From: an uncultured Mesonia sp.
Lineage (GTDB): Bacteria; Bacteroidota; Bacteroidia; Flavobacteriales; Flavobacteriaceae
DNA length: 64,000 nucleotides
NCBI GenBank assembly: GCA_958296185.1
Contig: CATQIB010000019.1
Span: 88,777-152,776 of the forward strand
Direction of reading: 5' to 3'
A program made the position numbers and the translations under genes. A model generated the notes under the pieces. It ran no database searches, was not told the origin of the DNA, and was given only the letters and a program-made list of their open reading frames with translations. Positions 20,063-29,645 of this stretch are shown here, in pieces. Positions within the stretch are counted from its first letter, which is position 1. Each line of letters opens with the position of its first letter.

Positions 20063-20980
20063 TTATTTTTTAATGATTTTTTTACTGATAGAACCTCTAT
20101 TGGTATTGAGTTTTACAAAATAAGTCCCTTGAGAAAGGTTTGAAATATCTACCCCTATTGATTCCTTTGAATGTAGAATTTGTTTTCCAGCTAAATCAAA
20201 AATTTCAAGCGTTCTAATTGCTATTCCTTTGGGCGTTTGAATTTTTAATTCGTTCACCGCAGGATTTGGATATAGTTTAACCTCGACTAACTCTATTTGA
20301 TCTACAGAAAGACTTCCATTATAATAGGTCATATTATCGTAGTAAGCATCCTCTCCATAATTATTATGCAACATATTAAAACCTTTAATATCTATTTGAG
20401 AAAAATTATTGGCGGTGTAAATTAAAGTATTATCTAAATAGTACTTTACGGCAGAAGCACTTACTTCTATACGTACATTGACCCAGCTTTGAGGAACCCA
20501 GCTAGCGGTTGTATAATCTGCAGAATAATTTTCATCGATAATAATATACACCATTCCACGATTTTCCATACCTATACCGGCAACGGGCACAAATGTATCA
20601 TTCGCATCAATTCCGTAAAGCGTAAATTCAAAATCAGAGCCTAAGGTATCGGTGATGAAGATATCATAAGAAAATGTAAAATCTTGAAATGATTTAGGGC
20701 TATTAAAGGTCTTCGCCGCACCAAAAATAGGTAGCCATTGCGAGTTGAAACCTGAATCATAGGCATTTTTAAAAGAATAACTTCCTTGGCTTGCTTGTTC
20801 GTCAGAAATTATCTGGCTTTGCAAAACGCCGTTACTACCCTCGGAAACTTCCCAGGCATTTTGACCGTGTAAGTTTCCCAACTGAAAACCCTCTGCGGTT
20901 TCAAAAGAAATGTTTGTTTGCTGAGCAAAAAAGTTTAACGTTGCTACGAATAGTAACACACTTAAGTAAATTTTTTTCAT
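20063..20980 (-). CDS. Secreted T9SS cargo with lectin-like fold
   Basis: A 305-residue exported protein. The signal peptide is MKKIYLSVLLFVATLNFFAQ. The body (FKNAYDSGFNSQW, FTFSYDIFITDTLGSDFEFT, SWVNVRIEVSASAVKYYLDN) reads like a concanavalin-type jelly-roll of the kind in carbohydrate-binding proteins. The tail KLYPNPAVNELKIQTPKG ... LSQGTYFVKLN ... SKKIIKK is a type A T9SS sorting domain. It is separated from the larger cargo gene by a terminator, so the two are independent. Substrate unknown. Confidence 0.8.
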   Translation of the reverse strand: MKKIYLSVLLFVATLNFFAQQTNISFETAEGFQLGNLHGQNAWEVSEGSNGVLQSQIISDEQASQGSYSFKNAYDSGFNSQWLPIFGAAKTFNSPKSFQDFTFSYDIFITDTLGSDFEFTLYGIDANDTFVPVAGIGMENRGMVYIIIDENYSADYTTASWVPQSWVNVRIEVSASAVKYYLDNTLIYTANNFSQIDIKGFNMLHNNYGEDAYYDNMTYYNGSLSVDQIELVEVKLYPNPAVNELKIQTPKGIAIRTLEIFDLAGKQILHSKESIGVDISNLSQGTYFVKLNTNRGSISKKIIKK

Positions 20981-21408
20981 ATCTATTATTTTAAGAACCG
21001 ACGAAAATAGAACTTAATATCGGACAAAAAAGTTAATAAAACTCTAATTAACATCTGAAAACCCCTACAAACACTAGCCTGACCAAAATTTAATTTTGTG
21101 TTTCTTTTTATATTTTTTCAAAAACTCTTTCAATACCTATTTATTTTAAGAGGGTTGTGATCGTTTTAAATAAAAAAGTAATGGAATCTCCTGGTAAACT
21201 AATACTTATTTTCAATAAAGAAATTATTCTTAAAATCAATAAGAGCATTCTGATAAATATTAATTACCCTTTTTAATTATATCACTGATTTTAACCATAA
21301 AAAACCTACCTTAAATAAGATAAAAGGCGTGATTAATAGATTAAAGTAGGTGATTTGTATTTAAATACTTATTTTGCTCCAGTAAATCAATTGAATTAAA
21401 ATTTATAA
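20981..21408. other. Intergenic region between divergent genes
   Basis: About 430 bases of AT-rich sequence between oppositely oriented genes; it must hold both promoters. A TATTTTCG box on the minus strand lies roughly 25 bases before the T9SS gene start. No other feature is apparent. Confidence 0.4.
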
Positions 21409-22158
21409 ATGTCCCAGTTCTTCTTACTTCGATTATCATTATTCTTTTTATTGATGGCGACTTCTGCATTTGCACAAGTTGGAATAAACACCTCGACCCC
21501 TCACCCCTCTTCAGTGCTCGACGTGGAATCTAATTCACAAGGTATGTTAACCCCAAGAATGACCAGTGCCCAAAGAAATGGTATTTCCAACCCAGCTAAT
21601 GGTCTTCTTGTATTTGATACTGATGCGCAGGCTTTTTTTTACTACAGCAATACCAATTGGATAAAATTAAAATCAGCCGTAGATAATAGCCTATATTCTG
21701 GATGGGCAGAATATAGAGACGATACCTACACAAACGCTAATCCCTTTGAAATAAATAAAAATACCAAATATACTTTACCCAACAACGCTAACATAAGTAA
21801 TGAAACTCAGTTACCTATTGATATACCTACATTTTATGATGCCTCAACATCTAAAATTTTAGAAAAAGATGGTGACGCACTAAATGTGGTTATAGAATTT
21901 AAGGCGCGACCAACGGCGGGAAGTTTCGCTAGGCTATCGGTAAGTTTAGATATTGGTGGAGCTGTAGGGGAGATATATCCTAGGGATTTTAGTATGGCAA
22001 AAGGTAAAAATGAGGAACATTATTACTTGAGTTCTTTTCAAGTCTTTACTTTAAACACTTGGTCTACAAATGGAGCAAAAATTAAAGTTTCCTGTACAGA
22101 GGATACCGAAATTTATGATATACGATATGTTATCTCCCGAACCCATAAAGCCCGCTAA
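21409..22158 (+). CDS. Secreted protein with tail-fibre-like N-terminal motif
   Basis: A 249-residue exported protein: signal peptide (LLRLSLFFLLMATSAFAQ), then VGINTSTPHPSSVLDVES and GMLTPRMTSAQRNGISNPANG, the motif that opens many Bacteroidota surface proteins related to phage tail fibres. The C-terminal 150 residues look like a beta-sandwich. There is no T9SS sorting domain. The role is unknown; adhesion or structural surface protein is the likeliest reading. It appears monocistronic. Confidence 0.7.
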   Translation: MSQFFLLRLSLFFLLMATSAFAQVGINTSTPHPSSVLDVESNSQGMLTPRMTSAQRNGISNPANGLLVFDTDAQAFFYYSNTNWIKLKSAVDNSLYSGWAEYRDDTYTNANPFEINKNTKYTLPNNANISNETQLPIDIPTFYDASTSKILEKDGDALNVVIEFKARPTAGSFARLSVSLDIGGAVGEIYPRDFSMAKGKNEEHYYLSSFQVFTLNTWSTNGAKIKVSCTEDTEIYDIRYVISRTHKAR

Positions 22159-22356
22159 TTATTTAGTTTTAACAAATTGGAAATAAAAAAAATTTAACCT
22201 AATTTGCTTATATACCAAGGGCATTTAATTATGGGCAAAATACTGCTTATTTTTAAATGAAGGTAAAACCTTAACCGCTTAAACTAAGTATTCTAAAAAC
22301 TATTAAGAAAGGTTTAAACCTATAAATTCTGGTTAATCCTATTTATCTTATCAACT

Positions 22357-22396
22357 AAAAAATCCGCTCTAAGCTAAAGCTCAAAGCGGATTTTAA
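22357..22396. terminator. Bidirectional terminator
   Basis: Stem AAAATCCGCT/AGCGGATTTT with an inner TAAGCT/AGCT pairing and A/T runs at both ends. It mainly serves the minus-strand operon ending at 22418. Confidence 0.85.
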
Positions 22397-22417
22397 AATA
22401 AATTTTGCTATTACGAC

Positions 22418-23311
22418 TTAATTTTTACTTGCTTTTTTAAACCAATTGAACTGATTGAAAGCATAGCCAACCTTAATTCCGAATGAGGTTAATCTGGCCT
22501 TTTCGGCAAAATCAGACTCCAATATACTGTTTAGCTTAAAATCTTGAGGTTGCTCAGCTTGATAACCAACCAATTGTTTTTTAGATTTTGACTCAATATG
22601 CGCCAATCCATAATTTACAAATAGGCCAATAAAATAGCTAGAATGAGCATTTATTTTCTTTCTCCATCCGATTTCAGCTACGGCCGAAACACCGGTTTTT
22701 AATGCTAATTTTTGCTCTCCAGACTGTAGTTGGTTAAAAGTTCCAAATCCCATAAAGGCTGGGCCAAACAATTCAGCATTATATTGTTCATAATAACCAC
22801 TGGTATTTAATTGCTTAATTGAGGTATTATACTGAGCTTTTAGCATTAAGTCTAATTGAAATCCCGCCTGTGCGTACCAGTTAATTTTACCTTTATTTTG
22901 ATAACCAATTGTTATAGGGAGGTGCAATAGATGTGCGACTTGTTCTTCATTCAATCCCTTGGTCTGATAACGAAACTCAAAAGACTCATCTTCAAAATCA
23001 CGGGTTTGATAACTAGATCGCAGGTTTTTCACTTCAGCCGATGAATTAAACCTTTGATAAACCAAACCTGTATTCAATGTCCAATCTTCTTTGATTCGGT
23101 AACTATAACCTATCCCAAGACCATACGCTATTTTGGCATCTACCTCTCCTTGTTTTACCTCATAATTAAGAGAATTTAATCCACTACGAATTTCTAATGA
23201 AAATTCGTGAGGTGTTTCTTGAGCAAATGCGCTTGCCCCCATTAAACTAATTCCTGTTAAAAACAAACCAACAATCTTGCTGGCTTGTTTTTTACTATTA
23301 AATGCTATCAT
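22418..23311 (-). CDS. Outer-membrane beta-barrel protein, PorT-like
   Basis: A 297-residue protein with a signal peptide ending SAFAQ and alternating amphipathic strands typical of the Bacteroidota outer-membrane barrel (PorT family): FSLEIRSGLNSLNYEV, YGLGIGYSYRIKEDWTLNTG, INWYAQAGFQLDLML, SSYFIGLFVNYGLAHI and a final SFGIKVGYAFN. It starts 8 bases after the stop of the giant HYR-repeat protein, so it is the last gene of that operon. Barrels in this position may anchor or export the adhesin, as SprF-like proteins do, but the sequence does not prove that. Confidence 0.75.
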   Translation of the reverse strand: MIAFNSKKQASKIVGLFLTGISLMGASAFAQETPHEFSLEIRSGLNSLNYEVKQGEVDAKIAYGLGIGYSYRIKEDWTLNTGLVYQRFNSSAEVKNLRSSYQTRDFEDESFEFRYQTKGLNEEQVAHLLHLPITIGYQNKGKINWYAQAGFQLDLMLKAQYNTSIKQLNTSGYYEQYNAELFGPAFMGFGTFNQLQSGEQKLALKTGVSAVAEIGWRKKINAHSSYFIGLFVNYGLAHIESKSKKQLVGYQAEQPQDFKLNSILESDFAEKARLTSFGIKVGYAFNQFNWFKKASKN

Positions 23312-23319
23312 AAATCTAC

Positions 23320-26300
23320 TTATTCAATTATTAATTTAGTATTGCTTGAGTTTTTTGCAGTTCGGCAGACCACTAGATATAAACCACTGGCTAGATCTTG
23401 TGGAAGGTTAAGAGCAGCAATTGGAGAAAAACTTTGTTCGTGGTGAACTTGGTGTCCGTGCAAATCGTAAATACGAATATCCATAGGAAGTTCTTGTGAA
23501 ACACCAAAACCAACGCGTACCGAAACAGGAGTTCCTAAAGCTGTAGGGTTAGGGATTAATTGCGTTTCAAAGTCATGAACTAAGGATACTTTACCTAAGC
23601 AAGTTCTAATAATTTCTCCTTCTGTCGTAGTCATATTCACGCTATATTCTGTTTCAGGATTTAGTAATTCTGTTGATTTATCTCCTGCAGAATAGTATGG
23701 ATCTGTACCGATTAAAACTCCATCAGCATACCACTCATAAGAAATAAATGTATATCCTCCATTGTTAGATGCATTGTTATTTACCAATAGAACATTATCA
23801 AACTTCTGCTCCACAATTGCAAAAAAGTCAAATTTCTTCTCAATTATAATTTCATAGGTTTGTTCGGTCGAACCGTCTTGAGACTCAATGATCACCTCTT
23901 GAGTATATATACCGGGCTTTGGTACATCAATTGTAAAAGAACGTGATGGACTCACCAGCGCATTAGTTTCTGCTTCAATAGTAATATTAACAGTACCTAA
24001 TTCTTGTCCACATGGAATTTCATATTTTACAACATCAGCAGGGTTAGATTGATATACATCTTCTATTTGAATTCCATACATCTTACTATCTCTACTCATG
24101 ATTTGTAGCTCTTGATTTACCTTCGCTGCAGGCTGATAATTGGTATTTCCGTCTTGATGGGCGGTAATATTAATTAAACCTGAAGTTAGTAAAGTCACCC
24201 ATCCGCTTGTACTTACGGTGGCTGCTGGTGAATTAGTAGTATAATTATAAGTATAACTCACTGGTAAACCTGAACTTGCTGTGGCTTGCAATTGAAAATC
24301 TGCATCGTCCTCAATATATAATGTATCTAAATCATCAAAGATTATTTGTTGAGGAGCTCGATCAATTTGTAATGTGGCATCTAAGGTGATTGATGGACAG
24401 TTAGGCGATTGTGCAGAAGGGGTAATTACCGCAGTAACTTGATAAGTTCCTGCATCTATGGCTCCATTTACACTCACACCACTCGGTGAAATAGCGTAAG
24501 ATACGCTTGCTCCTGTCGGGAGATTATTCACCACTAAATTATGCTCTTGTCCGTTATAAATAACTTGTAAATCATCCAAAGTTACTTGTTCAATCGGAGA
24601 TGATTGCACCATAACATTCTGGGTTTGCTGACTGCTATTGCCTTGAGCATCGGTATACGTCCACGTGATTACTGTAGTTCCTTGTGCGGTGATCGGGAAA
24701 TTAGCATCGTGACTAACACTTACTGTTCCTCCACAATTATCGGTAGCGCTAGGTACGGCTACATCGCTAGCCTTAACTTCGCATTGTGCGGTGATATCGG
24801 CTAAAGTAGCCACATCAGCTACAGGCGCTTGATCATCATTAATTACAACATTCTGGGTTTGCTGACTGCTATTGCCTTGAGCATCGGTATACGTCCACGT
24901 GATTACTGTAGTTCCTTGTGCGGTGATCGGGAAATTAGCATCGTGACTAACACTTACTGTTCCTCCACAATTATCGGTAGCGCTAGGTACGGCTACATCG
25001 CTAGCCTTAACTTCGCATTGTGCGGTGATATCGGCTAAAGTAGCCACATCAGCTACAGGCGCTTGATCATCATTAATTATAACATTTTGGGTTTGCTGAC
25101 TGCTGTTGCCTTGAGCATCGGTATACGTCCAAGTGATTACTGTAGTTCCTTGTGCGGTGATCGGGAAATTAGCATCGTGACTAACACTTACTGTTCCTCC
25201 ACAATTATCGGTAGCGCTAGGTACAGCTACATCGCTAGCCTTAACTTCACATTGAGCGGTGATATCGGTTAAAGTAGCCACATCAGCTACAGGCGCTTGA
25301 TCATCATTAATTACAACATTCTGGGTTTGCTGACTGCTGTTGCCTTGAGCATCGGTATACGTCCACGTGATTACTGTAGTTCCTTGTGCGGTGATCGGGA
25401 AATTAGCATCGTGACTAACACTTACTGTTCCTCCACAATTATCGGTAGCGCTAGGTACAGCTACATCGCTAGCCTTAACTTCACACTGATCGGTGATATC
25501 GGCTAAAGTAGCAACATCAGCTACAGGAGCTTGATCATCAAGAATTACAACATTCTGGGTTTGCTGACTGCTGTTGCCTTGAGCATCGGTATACGTCCAC
25601 GTGATTACTGTAGTTCCTTGTGCGGTGATCGGGAAATTAGCATCGTGACTAACACTTACTGTTCCTCCACAATTATCGGTAGCGCTAGGTACAGCTACAT
25701 CGCTAGCCTTAACTTCGCATTGTGCGGTGATATCGGCTAAAGTAGCCACATCAGCTACAGGCGCTTGATCATCATTAATTACAACATTCTGGGTTTGCTG
25801 ACTGCTATTGCCTTGAGCATCGGTATACGTCCAAGTGATTACTGTAGTTCCTTGTGCGGTGATCGGGAAATTAGCATCGTGACTAACACTTACTGTTCCT
25901 CCACAATTATCGGTAGCGCTAGGTACAGCTACATCGCTAGCCTTAACTTCACATTGAGCGGTGATATCGGTTAAAGTAGCCACATCAGCTACAGGCGCTT
26001 GATCATCATTAATTACAACATTCTGGGTTTGCTGACTGCTGTTGCCTTGAGCATCGGTATACGTCCAAGTGATTACTGTAGTTCCTTGTGCGGTGATCGG
26101 GAAATTAGCATCGTGACTAACACTTACTGTTCCTCCACAATTATCGGTAGCGCTAGGTACGGCTACATCGCTAGCCTTAACTTCGCATTGTGCGGTGATA
26201 TCGGCTAAAGTAGCCACATCAGCTACAGGCGCTTGATCATCATTAATTATAACATTTTGGGTTTGCTGACTGCTGTTGCCTTGAGCATCGGTATACGTCC

Positions 26301-27765
26301 AAGTGATTACTGTAGTTCCTTGTGCGGTGATCGGGAAATTAGCATCGTGACTAACACTTACTGTTCCTCCACAATTATCGGTAGCGCTAGGTACAGCTAC
26401 ATCGCTAGCCTTAACTTCACATTGAGCGGTGATATCGGCTAAAGTAGCCACATCAGCTACGGGAGCTTGATCATCATTAATTACAACATTTTGGGTTTGC
26501 TGACTGCTATTGCCTTGAGCATCGGTATACGTCCAAGTGATTACTTTAGTTCCTTGTGCGGTGATTGGGAAATTAGCATCGTGACTAACACTTACTGTTC
26601 CTCCACAATTATCGGTAGCGCTAGGTACAGCTACATCGCTAGCCTTAACTTCGCATTGAGCGGTGATATCGGCTAAAGTAGCCACATCAGCTACAGGCGC
26701 TTGATCATCATTAATTACAACATTTTGGGTTTGCTGACTGCTGTTGCCTTGAGCATCGGTATACGTCCACGTGATTACTGTAGTTCCTTGTGCAGTGATT
26801 GGGAAATTAGCATCATGACTAACAGTAACTGCGCCTCCACAATCGTCTGTAGCATTGGGAACAGGAACATCACCAATTTCAACTTGGCATTGGGCAGTAA
26901 TATTAGGTAAGTTTGATGAATTTGGTGTGGGTGCTGTATTATCAACATAAACTTCATAATTGATATTAGTCGATTTAGTTGAGTTGTCACTAAATGTCAC
27001 ATCTAAAATTACATTATAAGTTCCTGAACCCGAATAATTATGGGTTTGAGTTTGTCCTTGAGCAGTAGTACCATCGCCAAAATCCCAATCCCATTGTCTA
27101 ACAGAAACTGGTCTAACAGCTGAAATACTTATATCCTCTAATCCCCAGTTATCAAAATTAACCCCTGAATTCCCAGGTTGGTACCATCTAAATAGTGTTT
27201 GAGTAGTTTGCGCTGCTGCCGGTATACTTATAGAGTTGAAATGCCAGTTATACCAAGGGTAATTCCCCTGGCGGGTAGTATCCCATTGATCATAAATAGT
27301 TACCCAAGTAGCTCCATTATTCACACTATATTGTAAATAAACCTCTTCATTGGGTGCATCAGGTTGTTCACATCCTGACCCCTCGTTGTTACCATAACGA
27401 ATATAAAACTCGATATTTCCCCCTAAACTGACATCAATGGAATTGGTTTGCACAAAACGCTTTCCATTGCTATCTAATTGGGTAGCCCAGAAATAAGGAC
27501 TATTATCAGGTGAATTTTTTCCATTACAGGTGGTTGAACTTACTACATAAGGAGATGAAACCCATCCTGCTGGTAAATTACCACCGTTAAAAGTAAAGGA
27601 GGTGGCAGTGGTGGTTGAACTAGCGTTTCCTGTAAAATCAACTTGAGTGTTATTGCAACTGCCTGTCGCTGGATTGGTACTTATACTAATTGTTTGAGCT
27701 TTAACCACAACAGATAATGCCAAGCAGCACAACAAAGCGGTTAAGCCTTTTAATTTAATTTTCAT
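23320..27765 (-). CDS. Giant HYR-repeat adhesin-like T9SS cargo
   Basis: A 1481-residue surface protein. Order: signal peptide (LTALLCCLALSVVVKAQ); an N-terminal carbohydrate- or adhesion-type sandwich; a PKD domain (WDWDFGDGTTAQGQTQTHNY); one divergent and nine near-identical 78-residue HYR-type repeats, each with paired Cys (AQCEV ... DNCGG) and a VITWTYTDAQGNSSQQTQNV end; a further Ig-like and cadherin-like region; and a C-terminal type A sorting domain (LIPNPTALGTPVSVRVGFG ... ASGLYLVV). Likely exported by T9SS and used in attachment or cell-cell contact. Its start overlaps the upstream small gene by 11 bases and a barrel gene follows, forming an operon. Confidence 0.85.
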   Translation of the reverse strand: MKIKLKGLTALLCCLALSVVVKAQTISISTNPATGSCNNTQVDFTGNASSTTTATSFTFNGGNLPAGWVSSPYVVSSTTCNGKNSPDNSPYFWATQLDSNGKRFVQTNSIDVSLGGNIEFYIRYGNNEGSGCEQPDAPNEEVYLQYSVNNGATWVTIYDQWDTTRQGNYPWYNWHFNSISIPAAAQTTQTLFRWYQPGNSGVNFDNWGLEDISISAVRPVSVRQWDWDFGDGTTAQGQTQTHNYSGSGTYNVILDVTFSDNSTKSTNINYEVYVDNTAPTPNSSNLPNITAQCQVEIGDVPVPNATDDCGGAVTVSHDANFPITAQGTTVITWTYTDAQGNSSQQTQNVVINDDQAPVADVATLADITAQCEVKASDVAVPSATDNCGGTVSVSHDANFPITAQGTKVITWTYTDAQGNSSQQTQNVVINDDQAPVADVATLADITAQCEVKASDVAVPSATDNCGGTVSVSHDANFPITAQGTTVITWTYTDAQGNSSQQTQNVIINDDQAPVADVATLADITAQCEVKASDVAVPSATDNCGGTVSVSHDANFPITAQGTTVITWTYTDAQGNSSQQTQNVVINDDQAPVADVATLTDITAQCEVKASDVAVPSATDNCGGTVSVSHDANFPITAQGTTVITWTYTDAQGNSSQQTQNVVINDDQAPVADVATLADITAQCEVKASDVAVPSATDNCGGTVSVSHDANFPITAQGTTVITWTYTDAQGNSSQQTQNVVILDDQAPVADVATLADITDQCEVKASDVAVPSATDNCGGTVSVSHDANFPITAQGTTVITWTYTDAQGNSSQQTQNVVINDDQAPVADVATLTDITAQCEVKASDVAVPSATDNCGGTVSVSHDANFPITAQGTTVITWTYTDAQGNSSQQTQNVIINDDQAPVADVATLADITAQCEVKASDVAVPSATDNCGGTVSVSHDANFPITAQGTTVITWTYTDAQGNSSQQTQNVVINDDQAPVADVATLADITAQCEVKASDVAVPSATDNCGGTVSVSHDANFPITAQGTTVITWTYTDAQGNSSQQTQNVMVQSSPIEQVTLDDLQVIYNGQEHNLVVNNLPTGASVSYAISPSGVSVNGAIDAGTYQVTAVITPSAQSPNCPSITLDATLQIDRAPQQIIFDDLDTLYIEDDADFQLQATASSGLPVSYTYNYTTNSPAATVSTSGWVTLLTSGLINITAHQDGNTNYQPAAKVNQELQIMSRDSKMYGIQIEDVYQSNPADVVKYEIPCGQELGTVNITIEAETNALVSPSRSFTIDVPKPGIYTQEVIIESQDGSTEQTYEIIIEKKFDFFAIVEQKFDNVLLVNNNASNNGGYTFISYEWYADGVLIGTDPYYSAGDKSTELLNPETEYSVNMTTTEGEIIRTCLGKVSLVHDFETQLIPNPTALGTPVSVRVGFGVSQELPMDIRIYDLHGHQVHHEQSFSPIAALNLPQDLASGLYLVVCRTAKNSSNTKLIIE
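24615..26815 (-). repeat. Tandem array of 234-bp coding repeats
   Basis: About 9.4 head-to-tail copies of a 234-bp unit inside the HYR-repeat gene. Copies differ at only a few bases each, for example cac/caa in the ACGTCCAC segment and single substitutions changing Ala to Thr or Asp. The 234-bp period preserves the frame, so copy number can change without breaking the protein. Confidence 0.97.
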
Positions 27766-28141
27766 AGCTTTTGATATTGGTTAATTTAAATGGTTCGCCT
27801 TGTTCGGAGTTGCGTTCTCTGTAGAACAATTGCAAGGCCGATGAACTATTACAAGTACCAACGACACGTTCTTCGGGTGCTAATCGGTACTGCTGAGTAG
27901 CTTCCTGTTCTCCTGCACCCAATTCATAGCGCAACAACAAAGAATTTGAAGTTTTGTTGGTTAATTTTAAGACGTAGTAATCAAAGTTCATGTCATTTGC
28001 AGTGTCTTCACACGTTAAAACACGATACGCAATTGAAAAATCTTCGTTTTCATAATGCGTGGTCCAATTTGACTGAGCCTGTGATTGGGTTAAGTAAAAA
28101 CCGCAAAAAGCCAAGCTTAGAAATAAGTAATTTTTAAACAT
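27755..28141 (-). CDS. Small secreted protein upstream of the adhesin
   Basis: A 128-residue exported protein starting MFKNYLFLSLAFCGFYLTQSQAQ. The mature part has two Cys (VLTCED, VVGTCN) that could form a disulphide and a beta-rich pattern. No family recognised. The start at 28141 begins the signal peptide; a longer frame from 28180 adds another hydrophobic stretch and is less likely. The stop overlaps the adhesin start by 11 bases, so the two are translationally coupled and probably act together at the surface. Confidence 0.7.
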   Translation of the reverse strand: MFKNYLFLSLAFCGFYLTQSQAQSNWTTHYENEDFSIAYRVLTCEDTANDMNFDYYVLKLTNKTSNSLLLRYELGAGEQEATQQYRLAPEERVVGTCNSSSALQLFYRERNSEQGEPFKLTNIKSYEN

Positions 28142-28646
28142 AAAGATAAAAAGGGTTAAAAAAGTTAGTATTTTAATCATTGCCTTTTAACTGAAAAAAT
28201 TTTCTAAATAAATTGAAAACCTTTTAAGTAAAAGCGATGGTAAAACTAAATTAAATGCAAAAAAATTCGATTAAATGTATATAGACAAATTATAGACACT
28301 AGACATTTAAGCCTGTAAGCCAATAAATACCAAATGATTACGAGTATAAAATTAGCTATTATTTTAAAACTCAAATTTTTATTGTCTATATACTTTTAAC
28401 AGATATTAACGACATTTCATCCTATTAAGAGAAATCTTGTGACTAAAAATCTAATTGAATGCGAACTCACAACCTTATTGAAAGGAAATTAATTACTATA
28501 ATTTAAATGGTAATTTGATTATGCTAAAAACGGTAAGATTTAGCGCAAAAATGGCTCAACGGGCCAGTACTAAGAAGTGTTTCAAAGGATAAATTTGGGC
28601 TGATTTTTATTTAAAAGGAAATAATATGATTTTTACCAATTGTAAT
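28142..28646. other. AT-rich promoter region of the adhesin operon
   Basis: About 500 bases with no credible gene. It contains the upstream region of the three-gene surface operon and the 3' side of the NYN-LOTUS gene. I see no repeat or RNA gene in it. Confidence 0.4.
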
Positions 28647-29399
28647 TTACCGGCCGTTTTTCCTTTTGTGGACTTTATTTTTAACGTAAATTAATTTGTG
28701 TCTACTTTTTGAGGTTTCTCGTTGTTCTATTTCAAATTGCTGAGTGGCTTTTATTAAAGGAGTTAGTTTTTCAAAACCGTAATTTCGGGAATCAAAATTT
28801 GGTCTTTTTTTCTGGATTAATCCGCCTACGTCACCCAAAAAAGCCCAACCATCATCATCAGACAAATCGTTTATAGTAGATCTAATTAAACTGATTTCCT
28901 TTTCGGTAATTTTATCTACATTTTCTCCCGATTCACCTTTGTCGATAGACTTATTTTGATTTTGATTTTTAAGAATTTCAATATAAATAAACTTATCACA
29001 AGCCACAATAAACGGATTGGGGGTCTTTTTTTCTCCTATTCCTATAACTTGCATTCCTGCCTCCCTTAAACGAGTAGCCAATCGTGTAAAATCGCTATCG
29101 CTAGAAACCAAACAAAACCCATCAACCTTTTCACTATATAAAATATCCATCGCATCGATTATCATAGCCGAGTCGGTGGCATTTTTACCCGTAGTATATC
29201 CATATTGTTGTATGGGAGTAATCGCATTTTCTAGCAACAAACTTTTCCATCGGTTCAACCCTGGGCGCGTCCAATCACCATAAATCCGTTTGATTGTAGG
29301 ATTGCCGTATTTAGCAATTTCTTCCATCATTTCCTTTACGGGAGAAGAAGGTATATTATCACCATCTATTAATACGGCTAAATTAATATTTTGACTCAT
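28647..29399 (-). CDS. NYN-domain RNase with LOTUS/OST-HTH domain
   Basis: A 250-residue protein of the LabA/DUF88 type. The N-terminal NYN (PIN-like) domain has its acidic residues in LIDGDNIP (Asp12, Asp14), KNATDSAM (Asp76) and VSSDSDF (Asp101, Asp103), the set that binds metal for RNA cleavage. Residues about 165-245 (IRSTINDLSDDDGWAFLGDV ... NFDSRNYGFEKLTPLI) form an OST-HTH/LOTUS domain, an RNA-binding module. A Lys/Arg-rich tail follows. Predicted role: RNA-directed nuclease or RNA-binding regulator in the cytoplasm. It is monocistronic. Confidence 0.88.
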   Translation of the reverse strand: MSQNINLAVLIDGDNIPSSPVKEMMEEIAKYGNPTIKRIYGDWTRPGLNRWKSLLLENAITPIQQYGYTTGKNATDSAMIIDAMDILYSEKVDGFCLVSSDSDFTRLATRLREAGMQVIGIGEKKTPNPFIVACDKFIYIEILKNQNQNKSIDKGESGENVDKITEKEISLIRSTINDLSDDDGWAFLGDVGGLIQKKRPNFDSRNYGFEKLTPLIKATQQFEIEQRETSKSRHKLIYVKNKVHKRKNGR

Positions 29400-29419
29400 A
29401 AGTTATTTTACATTTATAA

Positions 29420-29444
29420 AACGCCATGCGCTACCGCTGGCGTT
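29420..29444. other. Isolated hairpin
   Basis: AACGCCA/TGGCGTT, a perfect 7-bp stem with an 11-base loop, upstream of the NYN gene. No T run follows, so it is not an obvious terminator; possibly a regulator site or remnant of a small repeat. Confidence 0.35.
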
Positions 29445-29618
29445 ACAGGCTGAAAGTTACGGTTTCTGGAGGTAAATCCAAAACCAACTTTAGCGTTTTA
29501 GTTAATTTTGAAGGAACAATGATTTTTACAAACTTTTATTTGCATTTTGCATTATACTTCCTAAAAAATCAAGAAATACTGCGCCCTAGGATTTAACCTT
29601 TAAATCTTAAATTTATTT

Positions 29619-29626
29619 TAACTTTG
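29619..29626 (+). promoter_or_regulatory. -7 promoter box of channel gene
   Basis: TAACTTTG, an exact TAnnTTTG match, 19 bases before the ATG at 29646. Confidence 0.55.
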
Positions 29627-29645
29627 TTAATTGTAAATTTTATTT

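Noticed and set aside
24604..26910. Ten repeated 66-69-residue frames on the plus strand inside the HYR-repeat gene
   Set aside because: They recur every 234 bases only because the opposite-strand coding repeat does; no signal, promoter or independent codon pattern.
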